Below, in pieces: positions 1 to 7,095 of a stretch of 43,082 nt of DNA (its first letter is position 1; each line of letters starts with the position of its first letter). Position numbers and translations under genes: made by a program. The notes under the pieces were generated by a model. The model did no database searches, had not been told where the DNA came from, and saw only the letters and a program-made list of their open reading frames with translations. The stretch lies in NCBI GenBank assembly GCA_001805005.1, contig MHDO01000021.1, forward strand, positions 1 to 43,082. The letters run 5' to 3'. Source of the stretch: Nitrospinae bacterium RIFCSPLOWO2_12_39_16. GTDB lineage: Bacteria > Nitrospinota > Nitrospinia > UBA9942.

Positions 1-648
1 TAACCTAACTGTATCAAGACTTGCCTCGCTCTGCTTTACCTGTGCCAGAGAGGTTTTATATTGGGCTTCTGCGGCATTTAACTGGGCAATGTTTGAATCG
101 TGCATTGCCTCCAGAGACTTAAGCTGGGCAACCTGTGAGTCGTAACTGTACTGACTGCTATCCATATCCTTTTGGCTGGCAAGCCCTTCTTCCCAGAGTC
201 TTTTAATCCTGTCAAGGTTTATCCTGACATCTGCTACGGCAATCCGTGCCTTGTCTATATCTGCCTTTGAGGCATTAAGCCGTGCCCTGAGGTTTTCTAT
301 ATTTGCCCTTGCATTCTCAACACTTGCCTTTGCAGACTCAAGGTTTGCCTCTGCATGTCTCACTTTGGTTGTGAATTGTGCAGGGTCTATCTCTGCTATT
401 ATCTGACCCTTTTTAACAGGTGAGTTGAAGTCCACATAAATGTTTTTAATAGTCCCTGATACCTGAGTTCCCACTAAAACTGTGGTTACCGCATTTACGG
501 TGCCTGTGGCAGTAACAGTTGCCTCAATATCCCCTCTCGTGACCTTGTCGGTTTTGAATTTTGGCTCATTATTTTTATCTTTGAATGAGACAAACGCAAT
601 TGTGCCGCTTATCAATATAATTACAATAACAATAAGTAATTTCTTCAT
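1..648 (-). CDS. HlyD/MacA-family periplasmic adaptor of an efflux pump (partial, C-terminus outside window)
   Basis: Reading leftward from the ATG at 648 the frame stays open to base 1, giving 216 codons without a stop. The N-terminus has one hydrophobic segment (about residues 4-20), an inner-membrane anchor or signal. A lipoyl/biotinyl-like beta domain follows with the typical VTATGTV and VGTQVSGTI stretches (about 47-68), then a long Ala/Glu/Lys/Gln-rich alpha-helical hairpin (about 95-216). This is the architecture of the MacA branch of membrane-fusion proteins, which link an inner-membrane pump to an outer-membrane channel. The pump subunits should lie beyond the left edge. It is the last visible gene of the ECF-controlled run, 31 bp after the Spy-like gene. 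The substrate cannot be told from the sequence. Confidence 0.85.
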   Translation of the reverse strand, partial: MKKLLIVIVIILISGTIAFVSFKDKNNEPKFKTDKVTRGDIEATVTATGTVNAVTTVLVGTQVSGTIKNIYVDFNSPVKKGQIIAEIDPAQFTTKVRHAEANLESAKASVENARANIENLRARLNASKADIDKARIAVADVRINLDRIKRLWEEGLASQKDMDSSQYSYDSQVAQLKSLEAMHDSNIAQLNAAEAQYKTSLAQVKQSEASLDTVRL

Positions 649-679
649 ATCATGAAAGGGTCTGCCCTTGTGTAGGCGG

Positions 680-1159
680 CTATTTATTTATGTCTTTATC
701 ACGATTTCCCTTAAATCTCTCCTTCATCATCTCTGTAAACTTTTTGTACTGCTCAGGGGTGAGAATCTTTCGCATCCCGATGATACCTTCCAGACGGTTT
801 TCTTCTTCTTTCATTCTCAGGGTTTTGATATCGCTGTGTATCGCCCTAACCTTGCCTTCGTCAAAATCGGCTTTCTGCAGTTCTTTACGCAGTTCTTCCA
901 TCTTTCCGCGAATTTGCTCGTGTAATTCCTTTGTTTCGGCAAAGTGCTTTTTGCGATGCTCTTTAATTTTTGCCCTCTGCTCCTCGCTTAGACCAAGCTG
1001 CTCTTGAATCTTTTCCATCCTTTTTTCCATCATAGCATGGCGATCAGGGTCGGCGTCATCATGTGGGCCGTGAGCCAAAGCTTTTGTCTGCAGGACAAAA
1101 ACAGCAGTTACTATAACCACTGCCATGAGCAAATGGTTTTGAATATATTTCATTTCCAC
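680..1159 (-). CDS. Spy/CpxP-like periplasmic LTXXQ-motif protein
   Basis: A 159-residue exported protein: a hydrophobic N-terminal segment ends near ALAHG, followed by an almost wholly charged helical domain with two LTXXQ-like motifs (LSEEQ and LTPEQ). This is the signature of the Spy/CpxP/ZraP group of periplasmic stress chaperones and metal sensors. The start is taken as GTG at 1159 because GGAGGTG at 1167-1173 lies 7 nt upstream; an ATG at 1153 is the alternative. It lies between doxX and the efflux adaptor in the ECF sigma unit, which fits a role in envelope or metal stress. The Asp/His-rich stretch after the signal (HGPHDDADPDRH) could bind metal; that is inference. Confidence 0.8.
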   Translation of the reverse strand: MEMKYIQNHLLMAVVIVTAVFVLQTKALAHGPHDDADPDRHAMMEKRMEKIQEQLGLSEEQRAKIKEHRKKHFAETKELHEQIRGKMEELRKELQKADFDEGKVRAIHSDIKTLRMKEEENRLEGIIGMRKILTPEQYKKFTEMMKERFKGNRDKDINK

Positions 1160-1249
1160 CTTATTTCACCTCCTTTTACTTAAGGGCATTGACTACAGAT
1201 TTACCTGACAAAAAAATCAAAAAAACTTAAACAAACAACTCTATAAATT

Positions 1250-1653
1250 TTAAAAAATTTCCTTGTTAATCCATACTTTCTCTAAACTTACCTTCCCTCC
1301 CCCTTTTGCAAGAATGAAGATAAATGATGCAAAATACACCAATGCCAACTCTCCTTTATTCATTATGGGTATCCATCCATGGGGGAGATGTGCGGTGATG
1401 AAGGCACCTGCCATTACAATACTGCTTGCAAACGCAGCAAGTCGGGTCAATAGTCCAGCAGCTATCAAAAGCCCGCCGAAAAACTCGATTATTCCGACAA
1501 ACCACATTAGAGAAAACATTGATACCGATGCCTTTGCACCAAACAGCCCAAACAGTTTTTGTGCCCCATGCTCAAAAAAGAGCAATCCTACCATAATGCG
1601 AAAAAAGACATAGAAGTACTCATGTTTTTTTCTAACAAGTTATAGTATATCAT
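1250..1653 (-). CDS. DoxX-family membrane protein, reading frame interrupted at an A7 run
   Basis: The frame ending at 1250 encodes a four-helix DoxX protein (GLLFFEHGAQKLFG, FFGGLLIAAGLLTR, AHLPHGW), but its first in-frame ATG (1594) has no ribosome binding site and lies inside the first helix. A perfect site, AAGGAGGTGA at 1661-1670, sits 7 nt before an ATG at 1653 whose frame reads MIYYNLLEK and ends at a TAG near 1590. One extra A in the A7 run at 1625-1631 would join the two frames into a normal DoxX N-terminus (MIYYNLLEKKHEYFYVFFR, then IMVGLLFF). In the upstream frame the run reads A-AAA-AAC, a classical -1 slippery heptamer. Sequencing or assembly indel, real mutation and recoding cannot be separated here. 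An RpoE-type promoter lies just upstream. Confidence 0.75.
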
Positions 1654-1709
1654 TTTAAAATCACCTCCTTAATTTTAGTTTCAATTAAAAAAATGGCTTT
1701 CTTCTCATT

Positions 1710-1737
1710 TTAGACAAAAGAAAATGCAAAAAGTTCC
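1710..1737 (-). promoter_or_regulatory. RpoE/ECF-type promoter for doxX-spy-adaptor genes
   Basis: On the minus strand GGAACTT (1737-1731), a 16-bp spacer and TCTAA (1714-1710) match the Escherichia coli sigma-E consensus in sequence and spacing. The -35 lies just past the anti-sigma stop codon, and transcription would begin near 1704, about 50 nt before the doxX start at 1653. It is nearly identical to the promoter before the sigma gene (2862-2890), including the T-rich spacer and the G before TCTAA. Confidence 0.8.
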
Positions 1738-1741
1738 CCTC

Positions 1742-2245
1742 TCATAAAAAATACTTCTCGATCTCCGTTCCGTAACCTTCCTCTTCCTCTGTTGTTGTGC
1801 TGGATAACTCATCTATGATAGAGGCAAGATATTGTATTGACTCATCGGATGTTGTATTTTTGACTGTCTGATTTTGACCGACGGGATTAAGAAACACAAC
1901 TGCAGCCACAACGATAACGGCAACTATAGCTGATGCTAAAGCCATCCTGACCGCAAAGATATTTTTAAATGAAGAAGCTAATTCAGACAAAAAACCTGCT
2001 CCGGCTGCTGTTTTTTCTTCAGAAATAATCTCTTCTTTTATCCTCTGCCAGATCTTCTCATGGGAAAGGGATAGTTTTGGTGCATTTTTAAATGGCTCAA
2101 CCGTGCTTTCCATGGCAATCTCCATAAACTCTTTACAGTAAACACAAGAGGATAAATGAGCTTCTGCTTCCCTCCTGTTTTGTTCATTCATCATACCGTC
2201 TAAATAATCGGTCAATAAAACTTCCTGTATTTCTTTACATTTCAT
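1742..2245 (-). CDS. Anti-sigma factor with zinc-binding ZAS domain and one transmembrane helix
   Basis: A 167-residue protein whose N-terminus carries the zinc anti-sigma signature: Cys3 and HxxxCxxC at His30, Cys34 and Cys37. One membrane helix follows at about residues 101-121, then a short acidic C-terminal periplasmic tail. Such proteins hold an ECF sigma factor at the membrane until a stress signal releases it. It directly follows the sigma gene on the same strand. Its ribosome site (AGAGGTGG) lies immediately after a 15-bp stem-loop that begins inside the sigma gene, so its expression relative to the sigma factor may depend on that structure. Its gene end overlaps the promoter region of the downstream doxX unit. 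Confidence 0.85.
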   Translation of the reverse strand: MKCKEIQEVLLTDYLDGMMNEQNRREAEAHLSSCVYCKEFMEIAMESTVEPFKNAPKLSLSHEKIWQRIKEEIISEEKTAAGAGFLSELASSFKNIFAVRMALASAIVAVIVVAAVVFLNPVGQNQTVKNTTSDESIQYLASIIDELSSTTTEEEEGYGTEIEKYFL

Positions 2246-2260
2246 ATTGAGCCACCTCTT

Positions 2261-2313
2261 TACCCCGTTACACCCAGAATGCCCCGCACTTCAGGACAGG
2301 GTGTAACGGGGTA
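2261..2313 (-). promoter_or_regulatory. 15-bp stem-loop spanning the sigma/anti-sigma junction
   Basis: TACCCCGTTACACCC at 2261-2275 pairs perfectly with its reverse complement at 2299-2313 across a 23-nt loop. In the mRNA the first arm encodes the end of the sigma factor, the loop holds its stop codon, and the second arm ends directly before the anti-sigma ribosome site. There is no U-run, so it is not a normal terminator. It could tune anti-sigma translation or act as an RNA-processing or stability element. Confidence 0.7.
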
Positions 2314-2848
2314 TACTTAATGACATCATTGCTTCCCTTGCACGTTTAATGCGGCTGCGAACTGTGTTAATGGGAATATTCAGATTTTCAGCGATCTCCT
2401 GATAACTCAAGCCCTCAAGATTTCTAAGAACGATACATGCCCTCTGGTCGGGATTCAGGGCATCTAAAAGTCTGGCTATCATTTTTTTATTTTCCTGGTT
2501 TTTGATTGCATCTTCATCCTCCGGAGGAGAATGTGCAACCGCTTTATCATTGCCATGCTCAAGTATCTGTCTGAACTCTCTTGATAGCTTTTTTGCATGG
2601 TTAATCGCGGTATTGATAGCAATTCGGTAAATCCATGTTTTTAATGCTGATTCACCGCGAAAGGTTTTAAGGTTCCTGTAGATGGTCATAAAGACCTCCT
2701 GTGCCACATCTTCGGCATCGTCGGTATGCTTGACAATACGAAGCACCACATTAGCCACAAATTCAAAATATTCTCTATATATGGACTCAAAGGCTTTAAT
2801 ATCACCTTTGGCTGCCTTATTGACTATATCCCCGGATATTTCACTCAT
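2291..2848 (-). CDS. ECF (RpoE-like) RNA polymerase sigma factor
   Basis: A 185-residue group IV sigma factor. Region 2 is visible at about residues 20-90 (DAEDVAQEVFMTIYRNL, then TWIYRIAINTA). Region 4 is at about 122-175, with the helix-turn-helix GLSYQEIAENLNIPINTVRSR. It directs polymerase to a small stress regulon under control of the membrane anti-sigma factor encoded next. No Shine-Dalgarno sequence precedes the ATG at 2848, and the predicted transcript start is only about 8 nt upstream, so the message may be nearly leaderless. A matching promoter before its own gene points to autoregulation, and another before doxX gives its likely target. The C-terminal codons form one arm of the junction stem-loop. 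Confidence 0.92.
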   Translation of the reverse strand: MSEISGDIVNKAAKGDIKAFESIYREYFEFVANVVLRIVKHTDDAEDVAQEVFMTIYRNLKTFRGESALKTWIYRIAINTAINHAKKLSREFRQILEHGNDKAVAHSPPEDEDAIKNQENKKMIARLLDALNPDQRACIVLRNLEGLSYQEIAENLNIPINTVRSRIKRAREAMMSLSIPRYTLS

Positions 2849-2861
2849 GGCTCATTATTTA

Positions 2862-2890
2862 TTAGACAACAAACAAAATCAAAAAGTTCC
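2862..2890 (-). promoter_or_regulatory. RpoE/ECF-type autoregulatory promoter of the sigma gene
   Basis: On the minus strand GGAACTT (2890-2884), a 17-bp T-rich spacer and TCTAA (2866-2862). Both hexamer regions are identical to those of the promoter at 1710-1737. The predicted start near 2856 leaves a leader of about 8 nt. The spacer is one base longer than in the E. coli rpoE promoter, so strength may differ. Confidence 0.75.
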
Positions 2891-2893
2891 AAA

Positions 2894-3005
2894 AGGATAT
2901 TATAAAACCACAGAAAACACTGAAGGCACAGAAAAAACCGGTTAAAAATAAATATTTTAATTCAGTGTCTTCAGTGCTTCAGTGGTTTAAATCAGGTCTT
3001 TGTTA
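2894..3005. repeat. Palindromic junction element, CACAG-type arms (copy 1)
   Basis: Arms at about 2905-2933 and 2961-2988 (AAACCACAG... and ...CAGTGGTTT) form an imperfect hairpin of short CACTGAAG/CACAG units. The left flank GATATTATAAAA and right flank TCAGGTCTTTGTT match other copies. The right flank contains the stop codon of the antiporter gene at 3003-3005. It separates that gene from the ECF promoter. Confidence 0.75.
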
Positions 3006-4145
3006 TTCCGAATCTAAGATATCTTCCGAGTGAAGAGGCATAAACCATTTCTGTGCAACGAAGGTTGGAATCACCGCACTCGCAATAAGCACACCTGTCA
3101 AAACAGAATACTGCACCTGATTTATAAAACCTGAATTTAAGCCGAATACACTTGCGATTAACCCGAATGTTAAGCCTGTGCTCATTAAAAGTGTTGTATA
3201 AATATTTCCACTGGGAATATATCTCTTTGCAAGGAAGTAAACACCAATAAATTTCATCAATTGTTTTATTACAAAAAAGGCAATGAAAAGCCCGAAAGCT
3301 GACATAATCAATGGAAATGAGACCTTTAAGCCCCCGACAATGAAAAAGAGGGGGGTGATAATTGCAAAGGAAACAGTTCTTAACCTGTTCTTTACGACCT
3401 TCGTCCCGGATGTCTCAGTAAAATGTTTTGACATCATTAGTCCCAAAACGAATGCCGGCAGTATTGCATGCCCCTCTCCTAAATTTGCGAAATAGATGAA
3501 TATCAGTAACAGGAGAAAAATATATTTTATCTCAGGCTCAATTACCTTGTTTTTTAATTTCGGGTTATCAAAGACCTGATGGGAAAATCGGGTTGCCAGT
3601 ATTATTACAAATATGGAAATTATAATAAAGATGAATGTAAATAAGTTTGGTTTTATAAATATGACACTCAATGTAAGTGCAACCCACATATTTGTTATAA
3701 AGGTAGATGCCATGATCAATTTGCCAATCTCTGTTTTTGAAAGATTCGTTTCTATAAGAACTGAGTAAACTACGGCGATAGAGGTTTCTGATAGGGCGGT
3801 AGCGACAATCAAAGATGCAGGAAGGCTCCAGCCTATAACATAGTATGTGTAAAGGAATGCCCCGATAAAAGGAATTAAAAAGGAAAATGCACCAATAAGA
3901 AAGCTCTCTTTAAATTTATCCCTCATTAATCGTGTGTCAATCTCGGCACCTGCCAAAAAGGTTAAAATAATTCCGCCGAAGTTTGCCAGATATAGCATCC
4001 ACTCTTCAGTCTTAAGCCCCAGATTTCCAGAGACAGCCCCTAAAAGAATCTCTATTATTGCTACTGATATACCAATTCTTAATGAAATAAGGCTTGAGAA
4101 AAAGACTAATAAGCCAACAATTAGTGGGGTAAAATCCGCCTTCAA
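3003..4145 (-). CDS. Cation:proton antiporter, CPA2 (KefB/NapA-like) family
   Basis: A 380-residue integral membrane protein with about 11-12 hydrophobic segments and no soluble C-terminal TrkA domain, as in the short CPA2 exchangers (Na+/H+_exchanger domain). Characteristic stretches are FLAGAEIDTRLM near residue 65 and TALSETSIAVVYSVL near 117, in the region of the discontinuous transport helices. The start is TTG at 4145, chosen because GGGAGGT lies 5 nt upstream at 4151-4157; no in-frame ATG precedes it. It probably exchanges Na+ or K+ for protons. It lies between the ECF unit and the cytochrome/thiol cluster, both on the same strand, and need not belong to either. Its stop codon lies in a repeat flank. 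Confidence 0.85.
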   Translation of the reverse strand: MKADFTPLIVGLLVFFSSLISLRIGISVAIIEILLGAVSGNLGLKTEEWMLYLANFGGIILTFLAGAEIDTRLMRDKFKESFLIGAFSFLIPFIGAFLYTYYVIGWSLPASLIVATALSETSIAVVYSVLIETNLSKTEIGKLIMASTFITNMWVALTLSVIFIKPNLFTFIFIIISIFVIILATRFSHQVFDNPKLKNKVIEPEIKYIFLLLLIFIYFANLGEGHAILPAFVLGLMMSKHFTETSGTKVVKNRLRTVSFAIITPLFFIVGGLKVSFPLIMSAFGLFIAFFVIKQLMKFIGVYFLAKRYIPSGNIYTTLLMSTGLTFGLIASVFGLNSGFINQVQYSVLTGVLIASAVIPTFVAQKWFMPLHSEDILDSE

Positions 4146-4238
4146 GATTAACCTCCCTTTTTTGAAATTTGTAGGAGTTATCAGCCATTAAGGCGGTTAA
4201 AGGTGAACTCCATCACCTCCTTTTAAGAAAGGGGCTTT

Positions 4239-4790
4239 TTAAAGTATCATTGCTAACTTTTTGGATATTTCCTCTTTTGTCAGCATACCTATGAAACTGT
4301 CTTTCACAAGGCCGTTTCTATCTATGAAGAAGCTCATTGGTATTCCAAATACCCTATAGGCATCGCTGGTAGTTCCGTCAATATCCAGTAAGATTGGGTA
4401 TGTCATCTTATAATCCTTTGCAAATTTAGATACCTTTGATTCATTTTCCTTTATGTTGACCCCGAGGATTACAAGCCCATTATCCTTATTTTCATCATAA
4501 CCTTTCTGGAGGTCGGGTATCTCCTCTCTGCAGGGGTGGCACCATGTTGCCCAGAAATTAATTATAACCGCCTTCCCCTTAAAACTGCTTAACTTTACAT
4601 CATTGCCGTTTAAGTCCTTCAATGTGAAATCCTGTGCAGGTTTTGGTTCGGAGGCTTGAGATTTTTTTTCTTCCTGTGAAATATCTGCTGATTTATTGCT
4701 ATCACAATTAAACGGCATGATAATCAATAATAGAAAGGCAAGAATTAATTTTAAACTTTGAATTTTGAACTTTGAGCTTTTATTATTCAT
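4239..4790 (-). CDS. TlpA/ResA-like thiol-disulfide oxidoreductase, membrane-anchored or exported
   Basis: A 183-residue thioredoxin-fold protein with the redox motif WCHPC (Cys84, Cys87) and the cis-proline loop GIPMSFFI. It resembles TlpA/ResA proteins that reduce apocytochrome cysteines outside the cytoplasm. The start at 4790 is preferred to an in-frame start at 4823 because GGAGGG lies 5 nt upstream and the ATG overlaps the upstream stop as ATGA, indicating translational coupling. The signal segment ends at Cys29, but the residue before it is Asn, so lipidation is uncertain. Codons 4-13 come from a 7-nt-period tract (4750-4781). It is the last gene of the cytochrome/thiol cluster. Confidence 0.88.
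   Translation of the reverse strand: MNNKSSKFKIQSLKLILAFLLLIIMPFNCDSNKSADISQEEKKSQASEPKPAQDFTLKDLNGNDVKLSSFKGKAVIINFWATWCHPCREEIPDLQKGYDENKDNGLVILGVNIKENESKVSKFAKDYKMTYPILLDIDGTTSDAYRVFGIPMSFFIDRNGLVKDSFIGMLTKEEISKKLAMIL
4750..4781. repeat. 7-nt-period tract encoding a signal-peptide N-region
   Basis: Four degenerate heptamers of the type GAACTTT/GAATTTT lie in tandem and encode part of the SKFKIQSLKL segment of the downstream thioredoxin signal peptide. Confidence 0.65.
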
Positions 4791-5608
4791 ATTCCCTCCG
4801 GATATACAATGGGTAAATCCCACCTGAATATTCTATCATCTTTTGTAGCCAGATTTCTTATTATCAGCTCAAAATATTCTGCCTTATCATCGAGTATCTC
4901 TTTTTTAAATTTTACTATCCCCTCCCTGTGATGCTTATCCCATGCCTCAAACCTCAGCTCCCATCCTTTATTTGCAGGATATTCTTTATTATTTACCCTC
5001 AGGTAGGATAATTCATCCAGAGGATAATTCTCAAGCCTGCCGTCATGAACATTTAAACTTATTATAAATACTATGTTATTTTCAACATCATATTTTTTTA
5101 TCAGGTCAGGTGCACCTATAGATTTAAGGTATTCGGATGTGGTGTATGTAATATCAGCATATACATCTCCATATCCCATATCATTCCTCCATAAGAGCCT
5201 TTGAATCTGTTTTACTATTCTATAAGGCAGATTAGACTGCGGGACTGGATAGGTTTCTTTTAAATAATTTGTTATAACATCTGCCTCTTTACTGGTCATC
5301 TCAACCCCTTTTTCCGCCCTCATCCTGTCCACTACCTCTATCCACCCTGCAGGGGGGAGAAGGACCATTTTTATAACCTCATCCCCGTGGCATTTGCGGT
5401 AACATTTTTGCTGATACAATACCCTCGCCTCTTTTTCGCTCAAATTTTTTATTATGGAGTGTTTGAACATAAATAGCTTTGTTAAACTGTAAACATAATC
5501 AATATCATCCTTAATGCCAGAACCTTCGGAGATTGCAAATAGGATTGCCGGTATGGAAATGGAGGTGGCTATAAGAAAAACAATAGAAATTTTTTTAAAT
5601 AATTTCAT
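4787..5608 (-). CDS. Exported protein with a CX3CH (variant heme c) motif
   Basis: A 273-residue protein with a signal segment (about 6-26) and the motif CYRKCH at residues 69-74, three residues between the cysteines instead of two. The surrounding pattern (LYQQKC, KCHGDE, LPPAGWIEVVDRMR, ITNYLKETYP) is that of a class I monoheme cytochrome c domain, so I read it as a variant heme-attachment site. Residues about 130-273 form an unrecognised beta-rich domain. It ends in a 4-nt overlap with the CHPC thioredoxin gene. No Shine-Dalgarno precedes the ATG at 5608, which abuts a repeat arm. Covalent heme attachment is inferred. Confidence 0.7.
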   Translation of the reverse strand: MKLFKKISIVFLIATSISIPAILFAISEGSGIKDDIDYVYSLTKLFMFKHSIIKNLSEKEARVLYQQKCYRKCHGDEVIKMVLLPPAGWIEVVDRMRAEKGVEMTSKEADVITNYLKETYPVPQSNLPYRIVKQIQRLLWRNDMGYGDVYADITYTTSEYLKSIGAPDLIKKYDVENNIVFIISLNVHDGRLENYPLDELSYLRVNNKEYPANKGWELRFEAWDKHHREGIVKFKKEILDDKAEYFELIIRNLATKDDRIFRWDLPIVYPEGI

Positions 5609-5611
5609 TAA

Positions 5612-5659
5612 TAAAAATCTGTGAAAATCTGTGGTTAAGTTATGTTTTTATTCTTTGTA
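5612..5659. repeat. Single-arm relic of the CACAG-type junction element (copy 2)
   Basis: Only one arm (AAATCTGTGAAAATCTGTGG, 5614-5633) and a degenerate right flank are present. It fills the junction between two genes, and its flank overlaps the end of the SUMF1 gene. Confidence 0.6.
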
Positions 5660-6466
5660 GTCCATCACACATCTGAATCCGTAATCATTAGACTCCATAT
5701 CAGGGCTTTCACCGAGTCTTACAGCGCTTCGGGTGCTGACTGCCGGGCTTAACCATGAGCCCCCTTTAATAACCCTAAGCTCTTTTTCCTTGTCATACCA
5801 TGTATCTGTCCATTCCCAAACATTCCCTGCCATATCATGGACACCATAAGGACTCTTACCCTCTTTATATTTATCCACCTCTGTTGTGCCTCCAAATGTT
5901 ATAGAACCTGATGTCTCCTGTGCAAACTGTCCTACCCTGGCACTCCCGCCCAATCCAGATTCATATGAGTTGCACATTAATGTATCAAATTCATTGCCCC
6001 ACGGATATATCCTTCCATCTGTCCCCCTCGCAGCCTTTTCCCACTCTTCCTCGGTTGGGAGTCTCTTTCCTGCAGATTTGCAGTATTCATTTGACTTATC
6101 CCATTTTATGTTTACTACAGGGTGTCTTGCCCTGTCTGATGGAAAACTATGGTTTGGGTCAAATTTTTTATAGTCAGCATTTGTTACCTCATGGATGTCT
6201 ATATAGAATGGTGGAAGGTTAATTTTCTTCTTAGGTTCTTCATCAGAATACCACTTTGACTTACCGCCTAACTTTTTGACTGTATCTTCTATTTCTGAAG
6301 TATCACTCCCCATTATAAACTCACCGGCAGGTATCAGAACCATCCCTTCCTGGGTTAAGGGAGATTCTGCCGATATTGCAAATTGCAAATTGCAAATTGC
6401 AAAAGTCAAAGTTATACCTAAAAAATATTTTGCTTTAAGTATTTTTCTGTGTAAATCTGTGTTCAT
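5648..6466 (-). CDS. SUMF1/FGE-fold (formylglycine-generating-enzyme-like) exported protein
   Basis: A 272-residue protein with an export signal followed by a complete SUMF1 domain from about residue 40: MVLIPAGEFIMGS, FYIDIHEVTNADYKKF, GKRLPTEEEWEKAARGTDGR, YPWGN, SPYGVHDMAGNVWEWT, and a final YGFRCV. The paired cysteines that bind copper in true formylglycine-generating enzymes are absent from the GGSW-to-GFRC segment, so sulfatase activation is unlikely; a structural or ligand-binding role is more probable. Its start codon lies in a CACAG-type repeat arm (MNTDLHR), and its signal-peptide core is partly encoded by GCAAATT heptamers. It lies between the CcmH-like and CX3CH genes, suggesting a role in that exported redox pathway. 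Confidence 0.85.
   Translation of the reverse strand: MNTDLHRKILKAKYFLGITLTFAICNLQFAISAESPLTQEGMVLIPAGEFIMGSDTSEIEDTVKKLGGKSKWYSDEEPKKKINLPPFYIDIHEVTNADYKKFDPNHSFPSDRARHPVVNIKWDKSNEYCKSAGKRLPTEEEWEKAARGTDGRIYPWGNEFDTLMCNSYESGLGGSARVGQFAQETSGSITFGGTTEVDKYKEGKSPYGVHDMAGNVWEWTDTWYDKEKELRVIKGGSWLSPAVSTRSAVRLGESPDMESNDYGFRCVMDYKE
6378..6405. repeat. GCAAATT heptamer tract inside a signal-peptide coding region
   Basis: Four tandem copies of GCAAATT (the last varied) encode the hydrophobic stretch FAICNLQFAIS of the SUMF1 signal peptide on the minus strand. Confidence 0.8.
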
Positions 6467-6495
6467 CTGTGGTTAATTAGGTTTTTGTTTTTCCT
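6444..6495. repeat. Single-arm CACAG-type junction element (copy 3)
   Basis: One arm with three CTGTG units followed by the right flank at 6475-6495. This 21-nt flank is identical to 41498-41518. The arm gives the start of the SUMF1 gene, and the flank gives the stop codon and last residues (GKTKT) of the CcmH-like gene. Confidence 0.8.
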
Positions 6496-6917
6496 TTTTC
6501 TAAAAAATCCAGCACCCCTGTTATTATTAGATATAATACACCTGACCATACGAAGACAAGGGCAATGAAAAGGGCTATATCACTTATCGGATAGCCCCCC
6601 CTTGTGATTTGATACCATTTTCCATGTATTCTCTGCAGTGGTGTAAGCATTGACTCTTTTCCAAACCGCTTAAAAAAGTATCCCTCAATCTCATCCTTGC
6701 CTGCACCTGCCATCAGCCTTTTTCCTATCATATCCTTCCATTCCATTCCGCAGCTCATATGACAGTCTTCAAGGACCATCGGGCATTCACACGGGCAGGC
6801 AATGTTATGGGATATGCCCATCACAGTATCCGCAGCAGCAGAAGGCCAGAAGACATATTTTATAACAGAGAAGATAATTATAATTGATAAAGATAGAAGG
6901 AATATTTTTATTTTCAT
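6477..6917 (-). CDS. CcmH/NrfF-like cytochrome c biogenesis protein with extra cysteines
   Basis: A 146-residue protein with an N-terminal hydrophobic segment, a compact domain and a C-terminal membrane helix (about 112-132). The CcmH pattern is present: a cysteine motif, a helical stretch ending LMAGAGKDEIEGYFFKRFGKE, then a proline (LTP). In place of the usual LRCxxC it has C41-P-C-E-C45 plus Cys52 and Cys56, five cysteines in sixteen residues. CcmH proteins reduce apocytochrome thiols or present them for heme ligation. The ATG at 6917 is preferred to a GTG at 6950 because the latter lies in a repeat; no clear Shine-Dalgarno is seen for either. The C-terminus GKTKT is encoded by a repeat flank shared with the deacetylase gene. 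Confidence 0.75.
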   Translation of the reverse strand: MKIKIFLLSLSIIIIFSVIKYVFWPSAAADTVMGISHNIACPCECPMVLEDCHMSCGMEWKDMIGKRLMAGAGKDEIEGYFFKRFGKESMLTPLQRIHGKWYQITRGGYPISDIALFIALVFVWSGVLYLIITGVLDFLEKGKTKT

Positions 6918-6930
6918 CTTGAAATTAATG

Positions 6931-7095
6931 AAATTATAAAATTTAGCCACAGACTTTCACGGACTAAAATATTAAAAAAACAATAATTAGGAGAAAGGGG
7001 GCATTTTCTTTTTTTCCTAATTTCTCCATTTCTCCTTAATCTTTTTATTTGTTTTTGGTCTGTGCGAGTCTGTGGCTAATCAATCTTTGTTCTTA
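6931..7095. repeat. Palindromic junction element, CACAG-type arms with internal module (copy 4)
   Basis: Arms TAGCCACAGACT... (6944-6964) and their near-complement (7058-7078) match at about 18 of 21 positions. Between them lies an AGGAGAAAGGGGG / CTCCTTAATC module also present in copy 6 (18061-18208). The left flank is GAAATTATAAAAT-like. The right flank supplies the stop codon and final residues (RTKID) of the upstream gene. Confidence 0.8.

Noticed and set aside
690..1007. Long open frames opposite to or overlapping real genes, such as this plus-strand frame
   Set aside because: It lies antisense to the Spy-like gene, has no ribosome site or recognisable domain, and is explained by codon usage of the real gene. 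The same reasoning was applied throughout.
2261..2313. Terminator between sigma and anti-sigma genes
   Set aside because: The stem is strong but is followed by a ribosome site, not a T-run, and the two genes are expected to be co-transcribed.
4200..4220. Small gene after AAAAGGAGGTGATGG upstream of the CHPC thioredoxin end
   Set aside because: The ribosome site is too close to the ATG and the frame is only about ten codons; there is a small GGTGA/TCACC hairpin but no other support.
5648..6466. Active formylglycine-generating enzyme with a sulfatase partner
   Set aside because: The fold motifs are present but the required cysteine pair is absent, and no sulfatase gene is in the window.
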